Assembly: GCA_018818785.1 (NCBI GenBank)
Contig: JAHIRF010000006.1
Location: forward strand, 186,001-250,000
DNA from: Thermoplasmatota archaeon
GTDB taxonomy: Archaea > Thermoplasmatota > Thermoplasmata > UBA10834
Length of the DNA: 64,000 bases
Reading direction: 5' to 3'
Below, piece after piece: positions 1 through 7,693 of the stretch (its first letter is position 1; the number at the start of each line of letters is the position of its first letter). Made by a program: the position numbers and the translations under genes. Below the pieces are notes generated by a model. The model did no database searches and was not told the origin of the DNA. It worked only from the letters and a program-made list of their open reading frames with translations.

Positions 1-1561
1 CGGGTAGGTAGACAACAACTTCCGCATTCGATATGCCGTTATTGGATACACTGTCGTTCACCCAGCCGTGCAACAACACTGTCGACGGTATGTCCCATGG
101 GAGCAGCTCGACATCGTGCACCGTCATTACATCCGAGAGGACCTCCACCGTGCTCTCGTTTGCCATATAGTCGTTGGCTCCAATCTGGACATAGTAGGTG
201 CCGGAGACCAGAGACACATTGTAATAACCTGTGGAATTAGTATTGGACCAATCCTCGTAGTTGTCCGACCGCACGTAGATATAAGCGTCCGCGATGGGGT
301 CGCCTGAGATCATATCGGTCACATTGCCAGTCAACCATGCATCAACTGGGTAGAGTTCGAAATCATGCCATAGCTCGTCCCCGAAGCTCACATCGATGAC
401 CTCATAGCCCCTGGAATAGCCTTGGACCTCGGTGAATAGTTGAAGGTAAGTTCCTTCGAATGCACGGAGTTCGTAGAATCCAGTCTCGTTGCTCATCGTA
501 CTGGATACGAAATGATCACCGTCGTAGAGTATCACACTGCTGAATGGCAGGGGATCGGTGGTGATGGCATCTGTGATATTGCCCCTAATGGTAGCAACTG
601 TCGGCGTGAGCTCGACCGACATATCGAGATCAGCTCCTGCATCTACCAAGGTTCCCCATCCCATATAGGACGCGTATCCATATTTCTGGAACTGGATATC
701 CATCGATCCGCTCGAAACGTTGATATCGAAGTATCCAGAAGCATCTGTAACTGTGTAGTTGAAGTAATCCTCATCCGCCATTTCATCGTAGATGTCCACA
801 GAGATCATCACACCAGGAATGGGTGAGCTCGTGGTCGAGTCGGTGACGTACCCGTATAGGTGGGCATCATCATCGAATACCGGTGCTGTAACGGTGATGT
901 TCAGCCAATACGACACTCCGTCCACGAGTGGATCAGTCGTATCGTTGCCGATCATTCCAATGCTGCCCTCGAGATCCATCAGGTAGACACCGCCGCCGGT
1001 CGTGCTCGGGATCACATGGACTTCGAAGTATCCGGCACCATCGACCGTTGTCATGTTACCGTAGTACGGCATGTTGTCTGACCCAGATGGATCGCTGGAG
1101 AAGGCGAAGATATTGCCATCAGTCACCGGGTCGTCCGCTTCGTCCAGGACAAAACCCTTGATCAGAACGGATGTCGCGATGGGCGATATGGCCTCGAGCG
1201 TGAAATCCCTCTGAACCGTCTCACCGGATTGAACCGATGTCTGGCTCATTGCGAAGTAATAATCCTCATGAGCGACGAAGACGACATAGTCATATCCACC
1301 CGTCAGGTTGATGTTATAGTATCCTGAGGAGTCGGTGAAGCTGTAGTTCACCTGTATTCCGTCTCCCATCATCAGCATGATTTTGACATAGGCGTCTTCG
1401 ACAGGTGTGATCCCGTCAGATGTGACCAATCCTTCGACGGTCGCGTCATCCGGAAGCTCAACGGCTTGACTGTCAGACGGCAAGACCGCCATTCCTGCAA
1501 CAAATGATGCGCACAATAACCACGCCAAGCCCAAACTCACGAGTCTATCTGTTCTCTTCAT
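1..1561 (-). CDS. Secreted multi-repeat protein with carboxypeptidase-regulatory-like domains (partial, N-terminal part)
   Basis: An open frame reads leftwards from ATG at 1561 to the window edge without a stop (520 codons), so the C-terminus lies outside. The first ~33 residues are a signal peptide: MKRTDR followed by a hydrophobic stretch ending near the SDSQA segment. The rest is a series of beta-sandwich-like units of about 90 residues. Each carries the signature of CarboxypepD_reg-like domains: G.V.D..T..PI..A.V.V, then a D.SGYY.I or N.TGFYEL turn. At least five units are visible. Such domains usually belong to large surface proteins; function here is unknown. It is divergent from the DUF255 gene, and a TATA-like element lies between them. 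Confidence 0.85.
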   Translation of the reverse strand, partial: MKRTDRLVSLGLAWLLCASFVAGMAVLPSDSQAVELPDDATVEGLVTSDGITPVEDAYVKIMLMMGDGIQVNYSFTDSSGYYNINLTGGYDYVVFVAHEDYYFAMSQTSVQSGETVQRDFTLEAISPIATSVLIKGFVLDEADDPVTDGNIFAFSSDPSGSDNMPYYGNMTTVDGAGYFEVHVIPSTTGGGVYLMDLEGSIGMIGNDTTDPLVDGVSYWLNITVTAPVFDDDAHLYGYVTDSTTSSPIPGVMISVDIYDEMADEDYFNYTVTDASGYFDINVSSGSMDIQFQKYGYASYMGWGTLVDAGADLDMSVELTPTVATIRGNITDAITTDPLPFSSVILYDGDHFVSSTMSNETGFYELRAFEGTYLQLFTEVQGYSRGYEVIDVSFGDELWHDFELYPVDAWLTGNVTDMISGDPIADAYIYVRSDNYEDWSNTNSTGYYNVSLVSGTYYVQIGANDYMANESTVEVLSDVMTVHDVELLPWDIPSTVLLHGWVNDSVSNNGISNAEVVVYLP

Positions 1562-1653
1562 ATCAAGAATCTCCTTTACAGCAAATAGCACTAACACTCT
1601 CACGCTCAACTGGGGGGGAAGAGCGTATTTCGACGAATTAGTAGGTGGTTAAT

Positions 1654-1667
1654 CCATATAAATAGAA
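1654..1667. promoter_or_regulatory. TATA-like element in divergent intergenic region
   Basis: CCATATAAATAGAA is the only strong AT-rich box in the 200-base gap between the leftward repeat protein and the rightward DUF255 gene. It reads acceptably in both directions. It is about 95 bases from the leftward start and 100-140 bases from the rightward one, so which gene it serves is not certain. Confidence 0.4.
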
Positions 1668-1801
1668 TTTGCAGACAGTATATGATGTTGCATCCATGGC
1701 CAGCGGTCACCGCGACTGCGTCATGTTCGGGAGCACATTGATTTTCAATAGGCGTCAATCTTGTTGTGAGAATCGACCTTGATCAGGGGACAGGCTTCGT
1801 A

Positions 1802-3511
1802 ATGGCAACTTCGAGGAGCATAATTTGGAGAGATTGGTCAAAGGATAGCTTCCAAGCAGCCAAGGAATCAGAGAAGCTCATACTGCTGGATCTCACGGCA
1901 TCATGGTGTCATTGGTGCCATGTCATGGACGAAACCACCTATTCCGACCCTGACATCATCCTGAGGATACAGGAGAATTTCATCCCTGTCAGAGTCGATA
2001 TAGACATGAGGCCTGACATTTCTGAGAGATACAATCGAGGAGGGTTCCCCACGACCGCGTTCCTATCATGCAAGGGTGAGAGCATCTGGGGAACGACCTA
2101 CATCCCGCCAGAGGATATGCACAGGATCATGGATTCCATTCTGGCAGCCAAGAAGAATGGAGAGATAGAACGAGCGTTGGCAAAGGTGAGAATACCACAT
2201 CTGGATATTCCCTCCAAGGGCAAGAAATCTGTCGGGGATGAGATCAAAGACAACCTTGACTCATTGTTCGAAGAGATATTGATAGCATACGACCATGAGC
2301 ACGGAGGGTTCGGAGATGAACCGAAATTTCCGCATCCAGACGTAATCGAATTGATGGCAAGCAGATATACGCGCGAGAACAGCCAAGGCCTTGCAGCCAT
2401 CATGAGACATACCCTGTTCGGCATCTCGGAAGGGCTGTATGATGAGATTGATGGCGGACTGTTCAGATATTCAGTTACTAGGGATTGGAAGATCCCGCAT
2501 TATGAAAAGATGCTGGACACGAACTCCGGGTTCCTGAAGAATCTGATCCACGCGCACATCGTGCTCGGGGATGAACGCCTCCTCGAAATAGCCCAGGGTG
2601 TTGCGGACTACATGATATCGGTCCTGCAGGACGGCGACTCAGGTGGGTTCTTCGGGAGTCAGGACGCCCATGAGACCTACTATAGATCGGGGAAAGCTGA
2701 CCGTCGAAAGCTCATACCACCGTCAATAGACAGGACGGTCTATGCGGGATGGAATGCGGATGCGAGCCATGCTCTCATCGATGCGGGCTCCAGGATAGGT
2801 AGGGATGATTGGATCGCTGCGGGCATTAAGGCATTCCAGTTCTCGATGAGAGAGCTATTGGACCCTGGATCGGACCTGGTCCGACACACACGATCACAGG
2901 AGCTATATCTATTCGAGGATCAGGTCTCCCACCTATCGTCGGTCAGAGCAAATCTGGAACTCTCTGGTAAGAAAGACCTCGTTGATCATGCGAATAGAGT
3001 GATAGGGAGCATCGATCGAGCATATGAGCATGCGGAGGGGGGTCGTGCAGACATCATCGTCGGTGATGATGTAATAGGCGACCTGAGGAGAGCCAACCGA
3101 TCCCTGATATCCAATTCCAAATACGCATATGAGCTCGCCATGTTCAGCGGCCTGAGCGGTGATGAGAGACTCCTGCAGGAGGCACGAGACGTGCTAGGGA
3201 CATTCGACCTGCGTCAGGTAGCCGCCCATGGTATCTTCAGCGCGTCGTACTTGACGGCGATGGATGTCGTCAGGAACGACCTTGTCCGCGTCGACCTACA
3301 TCTGGATCCCGAGGTCGAGGCGCAGCATTCGGTGCTGTGGAAGGCGGCGAGGAGCGTTTTCGATCCGCGGATTGTGATAATGCCACATGATCAGACACAT
3401 GGTCAAGAAGAATACGCAGTCATTTGCGGAGGGAACAACTGCTCCGATAAGATCGTCGAACGGGCGGCGTTGATGACGGTCTTATCAGAGGCGCTGTCAA
3501 GCCAAGTCTAA
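1802..3511 (+). CDS. DUF255 / YyaL-type thioredoxin-domain protein
   Basis: The N-terminus is a thioredoxin-like DUF255 domain: an ASWCHWCHVMDE motif (CxxC about residues 36-39) and a GGFPTTAFL cis-proline segment. It is followed by a long alpha-helical region of the kind seen in YyaL/SPATA20 proteins (six-hairpin glycosidase-like), with landmarks such as HGGFGDEPKFPHP and DGGLFRYSVTRDWKIPHYEKML. The family is widespread and its biochemical role is unsettled. At about 569 residues it is slightly shorter than many homologues (650-700). A GTG start at 1766 would add 12 residues; ATG 1802 is preferred because AGGGGA precedes it. No partner gene is evident; the next gene follows after 37 bases. 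Confidence 0.8.
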   Translation: MATSRSIIWRDWSKDSFQAAKESEKLILLDLTASWCHWCHVMDETTYSDPDIILRIQENFIPVRVDIDMRPDISERYNRGGFPTTAFLSCKGESIWGTTYIPPEDMHRIMDSILAAKKNGEIERALAKVRIPHLDIPSKGKKSVGDEIKDNLDSLFEEILIAYDHEHGGFGDEPKFPHPDVIELMASRYTRENSQGLAAIMRHTLFGISEGLYDEIDGGLFRYSVTRDWKIPHYEKMLDTNSGFLKNLIHAHIVLGDERLLEIAQGVADYMISVLQDGDSGGFFGSQDAHETYYRSGKADRRKLIPPSIDRTVYAGWNADASHALIDAGSRIGRDDWIAAGIKAFQFSMRELLDPGSDLVRHTRSQELYLFEDQVSHLSSVRANLELSGKKDLVDHANRVIGSIDRAYEHAEGGRADIIVGDDVIGDLRRANRSLISNSKYAYELAMFSGLSGDERLLQEARDVLGTFDLRQVAAHGIFSASYLTAMDVVRNDLVRVDLHLDPEVEAQHSVLWKAARSVFDPRIVIMPHDQTHGQEEYAVICGGNNCSDKIVERAALMTVLSEALSSQV

Positions 3512-3548
3512 ATATCTCAGACCATCATAACACCACAGGGTTGGGAAA

Positions 3549-4112
3549 ATGGCTAAGAAGGCCAAACACATCACAAGAGGACTGTTATCGAGCGACGAAC
3601 GTGTCGTGTTCGAATCTCGGCCGAGTGCTCTAAAATACATGATCTCGGCGACCATCGTGATCTTGATCGGACTACTAGCGCTAATGGTATTCCTCTGGCA
3701 ATACTTGCCCAACGAACCAGAGTTGCCATACCTGCAAGAATACCTCGATGGCGAATATGGGCAGTACATCGAATGGGCTGCGCTGGGTATCTTCGTGCTC
3801 TCGCTCCTGTATTTCTTCATAAAATGGTTCAGATGGGGAAGCACAATCTACGCGGTGACAGATGAACGGCTCATAACACAGAAGGGCATCCTGAACAAGA
3901 GCTACGACGACATCCCGCTCGGGATGATCACCAAGGTGGACATATCCCAATCGGTCGGCAAGAGAATACTCCGCTATGGCACGATCTACTTCAGCACCCA
4001 GAGTACACAGGGGAGGAAAGGTTCGGTCGTCTGGGAGGCGGTGCCCAATCCGCTGGGAGTCCGCAGGAAACTCCAGGAAGTAATGGACATACGGGTGAAG
4101 CCAAAGGAATGA
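3549..4112 (+). CDS. PH-domain (bPH2/YdbS-like) membrane protein
   Basis: 187 residues. Two hydrophobic helices (about residues 30-56 and 77-98) are followed by a bacterial pleckstrin-homology-like domain (DUF304). Its signature runs from the TIYAVTDERLI segment through SYDDIPLGMITKVDISQS to YGTIYFSTQS. Members are small membrane proteins of poorly defined function; the PH-like fold probably faces the cytoplasm. A second gene in this window (33631) has a vaguely similar layout but no clear homology. The start is ATG 3549, 37 bases after the DUF255 stop, so co-transcription is possible. Confidence 0.75.
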   Translation: MAKKAKHITRGLLSSDERVVFESRPSALKYMISATIVILIGLLALMVFLWQYLPNEPELPYLQEYLDGEYGQYIEWAALGIFVLSLLYFFIKWFRWGSTIYAVTDERLITQKGILNKSYDDIPLGMITKVDISQSVGKRILRYGTIYFSTQSTQGRKGSVVWEAVPNPLGVRRKLQEVMDIRVKPKE

Positions 4113-4184
4113 GCACTCGCACCTTAACCGTTCTGGAAAAGTAAGCACGCTCGTGGGCCCATACCGCAAACACAATTAGTAGGC

Positions 4185-6101
4185 TTGCTGATTGTAGTTG
4201 ATGAGGAAGTGGTGTTCTTGGGCGTGAATGATGTCCCGAGGGATGAGCCAGGAAGAGTTTTCGTACTGTGCAATGAGGCGATAGTCAGGGCCGCCATAGA
4301 AGCGGACGTGAAGGTCGTATCCGCATATCCTGGATCACCCACCACCGAGATTCTTGACACGTTCTCATCAGTCGCTCCGAAATTCGATTACAGGATGGAG
4401 ATCTCAGTCAACGAGAAGGTCGCCCTAGAGACATGTGCGGGTGCGTCCATGGCAGGATTGCGGTCGATGACCAGCATGAAGAGCGTGGGGCTGAACGTTG
4501 CCTCGGATGCATTCTATTCGCTCTCGTACACTGGCGTTATTGGAGGTATGGTGATCGTTGTAGCTGACGACCCCACCGCGCACTCGTCCCAATCCGAGCA
4601 GGATGGGCGGTACTTCGCTATGAGCTCGTACATACCAATGATCGAGCCGTCCGACCCGCAGGAGGCCATGAGCATGGTCAAGTCGGCTTTCGAGCTGTCC
4701 GAGAGACACGGAGTTCCTGTCATCATCAGAACCACTACAAGAGTCAGTCATCAGAGCGGCATGGCGGACTTCGGCAAGATCGAGCGGAAGTCGTTTGCCA
4801 AGCTCGCTTGGGACCACCATCCTGGGAGATTTGTCACCGTCGCTGAGACCGCTCGGACATTCAAGCTCGCATTGTTGGAGAGGACAAGAAAGATGGAGGA
4901 AGAGTTTGACAAGTCACCGCTCAATATCATCAAGGAGACCGGCTCAGACTTTGGAATAATCACATCCGGAGCGGGATACAATTACGCGGTGGATGCGTGC
5001 AGTATACTGGGACTCACACCATCGATCCTCAAGCTTGGTACGACCTATCCGATCCCGAGGAAACTCATAGCTGGATTCTTGAAGAGACTAAAGACGGTAG
5101 TGATAGTCGAGGAACTCTCGCCGTACCTCGAATTGCATGTAGAGTCGATTGCGAGGGAAGCGAATCCGACCATAGCGATCCATGGGAAGAGGAATGGCAT
5201 CTTCAGCGAGGCTTTCGAATACAACACAAACATCGTGGTCGATGGCATTGCCACGACATTTGGTGTGCAGAAAACGATCAACTACTCAGCTATCCTTGAC
5301 AAGGCGAAGGAGCTCAAGAATGGGCTGCCGAACAGGTATCCGACCTTCTGTCCCGGTTGCCCGCACAGGGCTTCATTGTACGCATTGAGGCAGGCTCTGA
5401 AAGGGGTCAAACACGTCGTGGCAACGGACATAGGTTGCTATTCATTGAGCATACTCGAACCTGTGAACTATGGAGATACACTGCTATGCATGGGTGCGTG
5501 CATAGGGGTCGCCTCTGGGATCCAATATGCCGTGAACGAGAAGGTGGTGGCGATCATTGGTGATTCCACATTCTATCATGCAGGCATTCCTGGATTGATC
5601 AATGCAGTGCATCACGGAGACGATTTCACGCTGATCATACTCGACAATGAAGTCACCGCCATGACGGGACAGCAGCCAAACCCGGGCTCGGATGTTGGTG
5701 CCGGTGGAAGACCCTCGAAGCCCATGATCCTAGAGAATGTCATCGGAGGGTTGGGCTTGGAAGACATCACTATCGTCGACCCATATGATCTCAAGAACGC
5801 GGTGGTCGCGATGAAGGACGCACTGACGCGAAAGGGTCCAAATGTCATAATATCGAGGAGGGCATGCGCGCTTCATTCGGACAGGCAGAAGCGCAGGAAG
5901 GGTGAGGTGATAAGGTCCAACGAGGTCGCGAAGGAGATATGCAAGAAGCCTTACACTTGCATACGCAACTTCGATTGCCCGGCGATTTCTATAAATGACA
6001 ATGACAGAAAAGCGGAGATCTCTGAAGAACTCTGCGATAGATGCGATGTATGCGCGAAGATCTGTCCTTTTGCATCGATACATTTGAGGGAGGTGGAATG
6101 A
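4185..6101 (+). CDS. iorA: Indolepyruvate:ferredoxin oxidoreductase, alpha subunit
   Basis: IorA uses thiamine diphosphate to oxidatively decarboxylate aryl pyruvates (indolepyruvate, phenylpyruvate, hydroxyphenylpyruvate) to aryl-acetyl-CoA, reducing ferredoxin. The sequence has the N-terminal AYPGSPTTEI motif, the CPGCPHR motif mid-protein, the ThDP/Mg site GDSTFYHAGIPGL with the following LDNEVTAMTGQQ, and a C-terminal 4Fe-4S motif CDRCDVCAKICPF. A second, shorter Cys pair (YTCIRNFDCP) lies just before it. Length (638) is normal. The TTG at 4185 gives the longest frame; GTG codons at 4209 and 4224 are alternatives, because homology begins only near the VFVLCNEAIVRAA segment. The next gene, iorB, overlaps the stop. 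Confidence 0.95.
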   Translation: MLIVVDEEVVFLGVNDVPRDEPGRVFVLCNEAIVRAAIEADVKVVSAYPGSPTTEILDTFSSVAPKFDYRMEISVNEKVALETCAGASMAGLRSMTSMKSVGLNVASDAFYSLSYTGVIGGMVIVVADDPTAHSSQSEQDGRYFAMSSYIPMIEPSDPQEAMSMVKSAFELSERHGVPVIIRTTTRVSHQSGMADFGKIERKSFAKLAWDHHPGRFVTVAETARTFKLALLERTRKMEEEFDKSPLNIIKETGSDFGIITSGAGYNYAVDACSILGLTPSILKLGTTYPIPRKLIAGFLKRLKTVVIVEELSPYLELHVESIAREANPTIAIHGKRNGIFSEAFEYNTNIVVDGIATTFGVQKTINYSAILDKAKELKNGLPNRYPTFCPGCPHRASLYALRQALKGVKHVVATDIGCYSLSILEPVNYGDTLLCMGACIGVASGIQYAVNEKVVAIIGDSTFYHAGIPGLINAVHHGDDFTLIILDNEVTAMTGQQPNPGSDVGAGGRPSKPMILENVIGGLGLEDITIVDPYDLKNAVVAMKDALTRKGPNVIISRRACALHSDRQKRRKGEVIRSNEVAKEICKKPYTCIRNFDCPAISINDNDRKAEISEELCDRCDVCAKICPFASIHLREVE

Positions 6102-6745
6102 TGGAGAAGGGAGTGTTCAGCATTTACATGGCCGGCGTTGGGGGGCAAGGTCTGGTGCTTCTTTCAAACGTCATAGGGTCAGCTTGCGCGAAAGCCGGGA
6201 TCCGCGCCCTGACAGGAGAGCAGCATGGTCTCTCGCAGAGGAGCGGTTCCATCAACGTGCATATGAGGATAGGTCAGAATATCCGATCCCCCCTCATACC
6301 TATAGGAGGAGCCGATGTTCTGCTATCCCTGGAAGCTTTGGAAGCGCTTAGATACGTCGAGTATCTACAACAGGGAGGGGTGGTATTGATGAACTCCCGC
6401 ATACAGCATCCCATCGCCGAGACCGCTCTGCATGTCAAGGACAAGAGCGCCACATATTTTTCAGTGGATGAAGTCAGAAATCGCCTCAGTCAGGTGACTG
6501 ATAAGATTGCGATCATCGATGCACTGGCTCTCGGACGTGATGCCGGCAACCCGATGACCGAGAATATAATCATGCTCGGAGCACTGAGCGTCATAGAGGC
6601 TTTCCCAGTACCTGAGAAATCAATCAGGGAGTCCATCGCTGAGAACGTTCCAAAGAAAGCAGTCGATGCTAATCTCAAAGCATTCGAGCAAGGCAAGGGA
6701 CATGCGTACGAGCATCTATGCAATGTGATTAAGTGCAGGAAATGA
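6101..6745 (+). CDS. iorB: Indolepyruvate:ferredoxin oxidoreductase, beta subunit
   Basis: The gamma/beta-type subunit of the IorAB complex; it binds CoA and completes aryl pyruvate oxidation. It starts with the typical GVGGQGLVLLSNVIG nucleotide-binding-like loop and contains the GEQHGLSQRSGSINVHMR segment conserved in this family. ATG codons at 6098 and 6101 overlap the iorA stop (ATGATGA arrangement). AGGTGG just upstream (6091-6096) acts as the ribosome-binding site and favours 6101. The gene is 214 residues, the usual size. The tight iorA-iorB coupling indicates equimolar expression. Confidence 0.93.
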   Translation: MEKGVFSIYMAGVGGQGLVLLSNVIGSACAKAGIRALTGEQHGLSQRSGSINVHMRIGQNIRSPLIPIGGADVLLSLEALEALRYVEYLQQGGVVLMNSRIQHPIAETALHVKDKSATYFSVDEVRNRLSQVTDKIAIIDALALGRDAGNPMTENIIMLGALSVIEAFPVPEKSIRESIAENVPKKAVDANLKAFEQGKGHAYEHLCNVIKCRK

Positions 6746-6762
6746 ATTTCGGATGTGATCAT

Positions 6763-7689
6763 ATGAAGAAGGCAAGATTCGTCAGAGTCGATGTATTCTC
6801 CAAGAAGCCCTTTGGCGGCAACCCGCTCGCAGTATTCCCTGACGGGAAAGGATTGACGGACCGGGAGATGCAGTCTCTCGCGAAAGAGATGAATCTCTCC
6901 GAGACCACTTTCGTCCTTCCGCCCACCAAGGGGTCTGGAGCTGATTTTCGAGTCAGGATATTCACACCTGATATGGAAGTGCCTTATGCCGGGCATCCTA
7001 CCATCGGGACCTTCTTCGTTCTGGCGATGGAAGGCAGGATCAAGATTAATGCTCCAGTGACCAGAGCTATGATGGAAGTCAAGGCGGGTGTCCTGCCAGT
7101 AGAAATCCATTCGAAATCCGGAAAGATATCGAAGGTGGTCACATTCCAGAATAAGCCAGTGTTTGGAAAGCCGTTCGAGGATGTAGAGGGGGTGGCAGAA
7201 GCTCTCACCCTCAAGACATCAGATTTTGATACGAAGAGAATGCCAATCCAATTGGTGTCTACTGGTTTGCCGTGGCTGATCGCACCCGTCAGGACCCTGA
7301 AGGCGGTTGAGACGGCGTCAGGGAACGCCTCCGCGTTCCCCAGGGTTGTAGACAAACTGCCAAAGGATGTATTGGACATATACGTGACATGCATGGAGAC
7401 AGTGGAGAAGAATTCTACGACCCATTCGAGAGGGTTCTCACTGTGCGCGAAGAATATTGTTGAGGACCCCGCGACCGGAAGCGCGAGTGGTTGTTTGGGA
7501 GCATATCTTGTCCACAACAGATTGGTGGATGTGAAGAACTCGGTCAGGATGATCAATGAACAAGGGTACGAGATAGGGCGACCGAGCAAGATCGCGATCG
7601 AAGTGTCCACAGACAACGACGGGGAAATCGACAGCGTCAGCGTCGGTGGCTCTGTCGTCCACATGATGGATGGACAGGCCTATCTGTGA
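6763..7689 (+). CDS. PhzF-family isomerase-like protein
   Basis: About 308 residues with the PhzF/DapF-fold signatures: VDVFSKKPFGGNPLAVFPDG at the N-terminus, the catalytic-Glu region MNLSETTFVLPP, the VPYAGHPTIGT motif, and the second-half VEDPATGSASGCLGAYL. PhzF-like proteins are diaminopimelate-epimerase-fold enzymes; outside phenazine synthesis their substrates are mostly unknown. The start is ATG 6763, preceded by GGATGTGAT, which resembles a Shine-Dalgarno sequence. It follows iorB by 17 bases and is probably in the same transcript. It converges on the histidine kinase, with only 4 bases between the stops. Confidence 0.85.
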   Translation: MKKARFVRVDVFSKKPFGGNPLAVFPDGKGLTDREMQSLAKEMNLSETTFVLPPTKGSGADFRVRIFTPDMEVPYAGHPTIGTFFVLAMEGRIKINAPVTRAMMEVKAGVLPVEIHSKSGKISKVVTFQNKPVFGKPFEDVEGVAEALTLKTSDFDTKRMPIQLVSTGLPWLIAPVRTLKAVETASGNASAFPRVVDKLPKDVLDIYVTCMETVEKNSTTHSRGFSLCAKNIVEDPATGSASGCLGAYLVHNRLVDVKNSVRMINEQGYEIGRPSKIAIEVSTDNDGEIDSVSVGGSVVHMMDGQAYL

Positions 7690-7693
7690 GACT

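Noticed and set aside
6984-7664. 226-residue minus-strand frame
   Set aside because: Fully antisense to the PhzF-like gene, with no motif or ribosome-binding site of its own.
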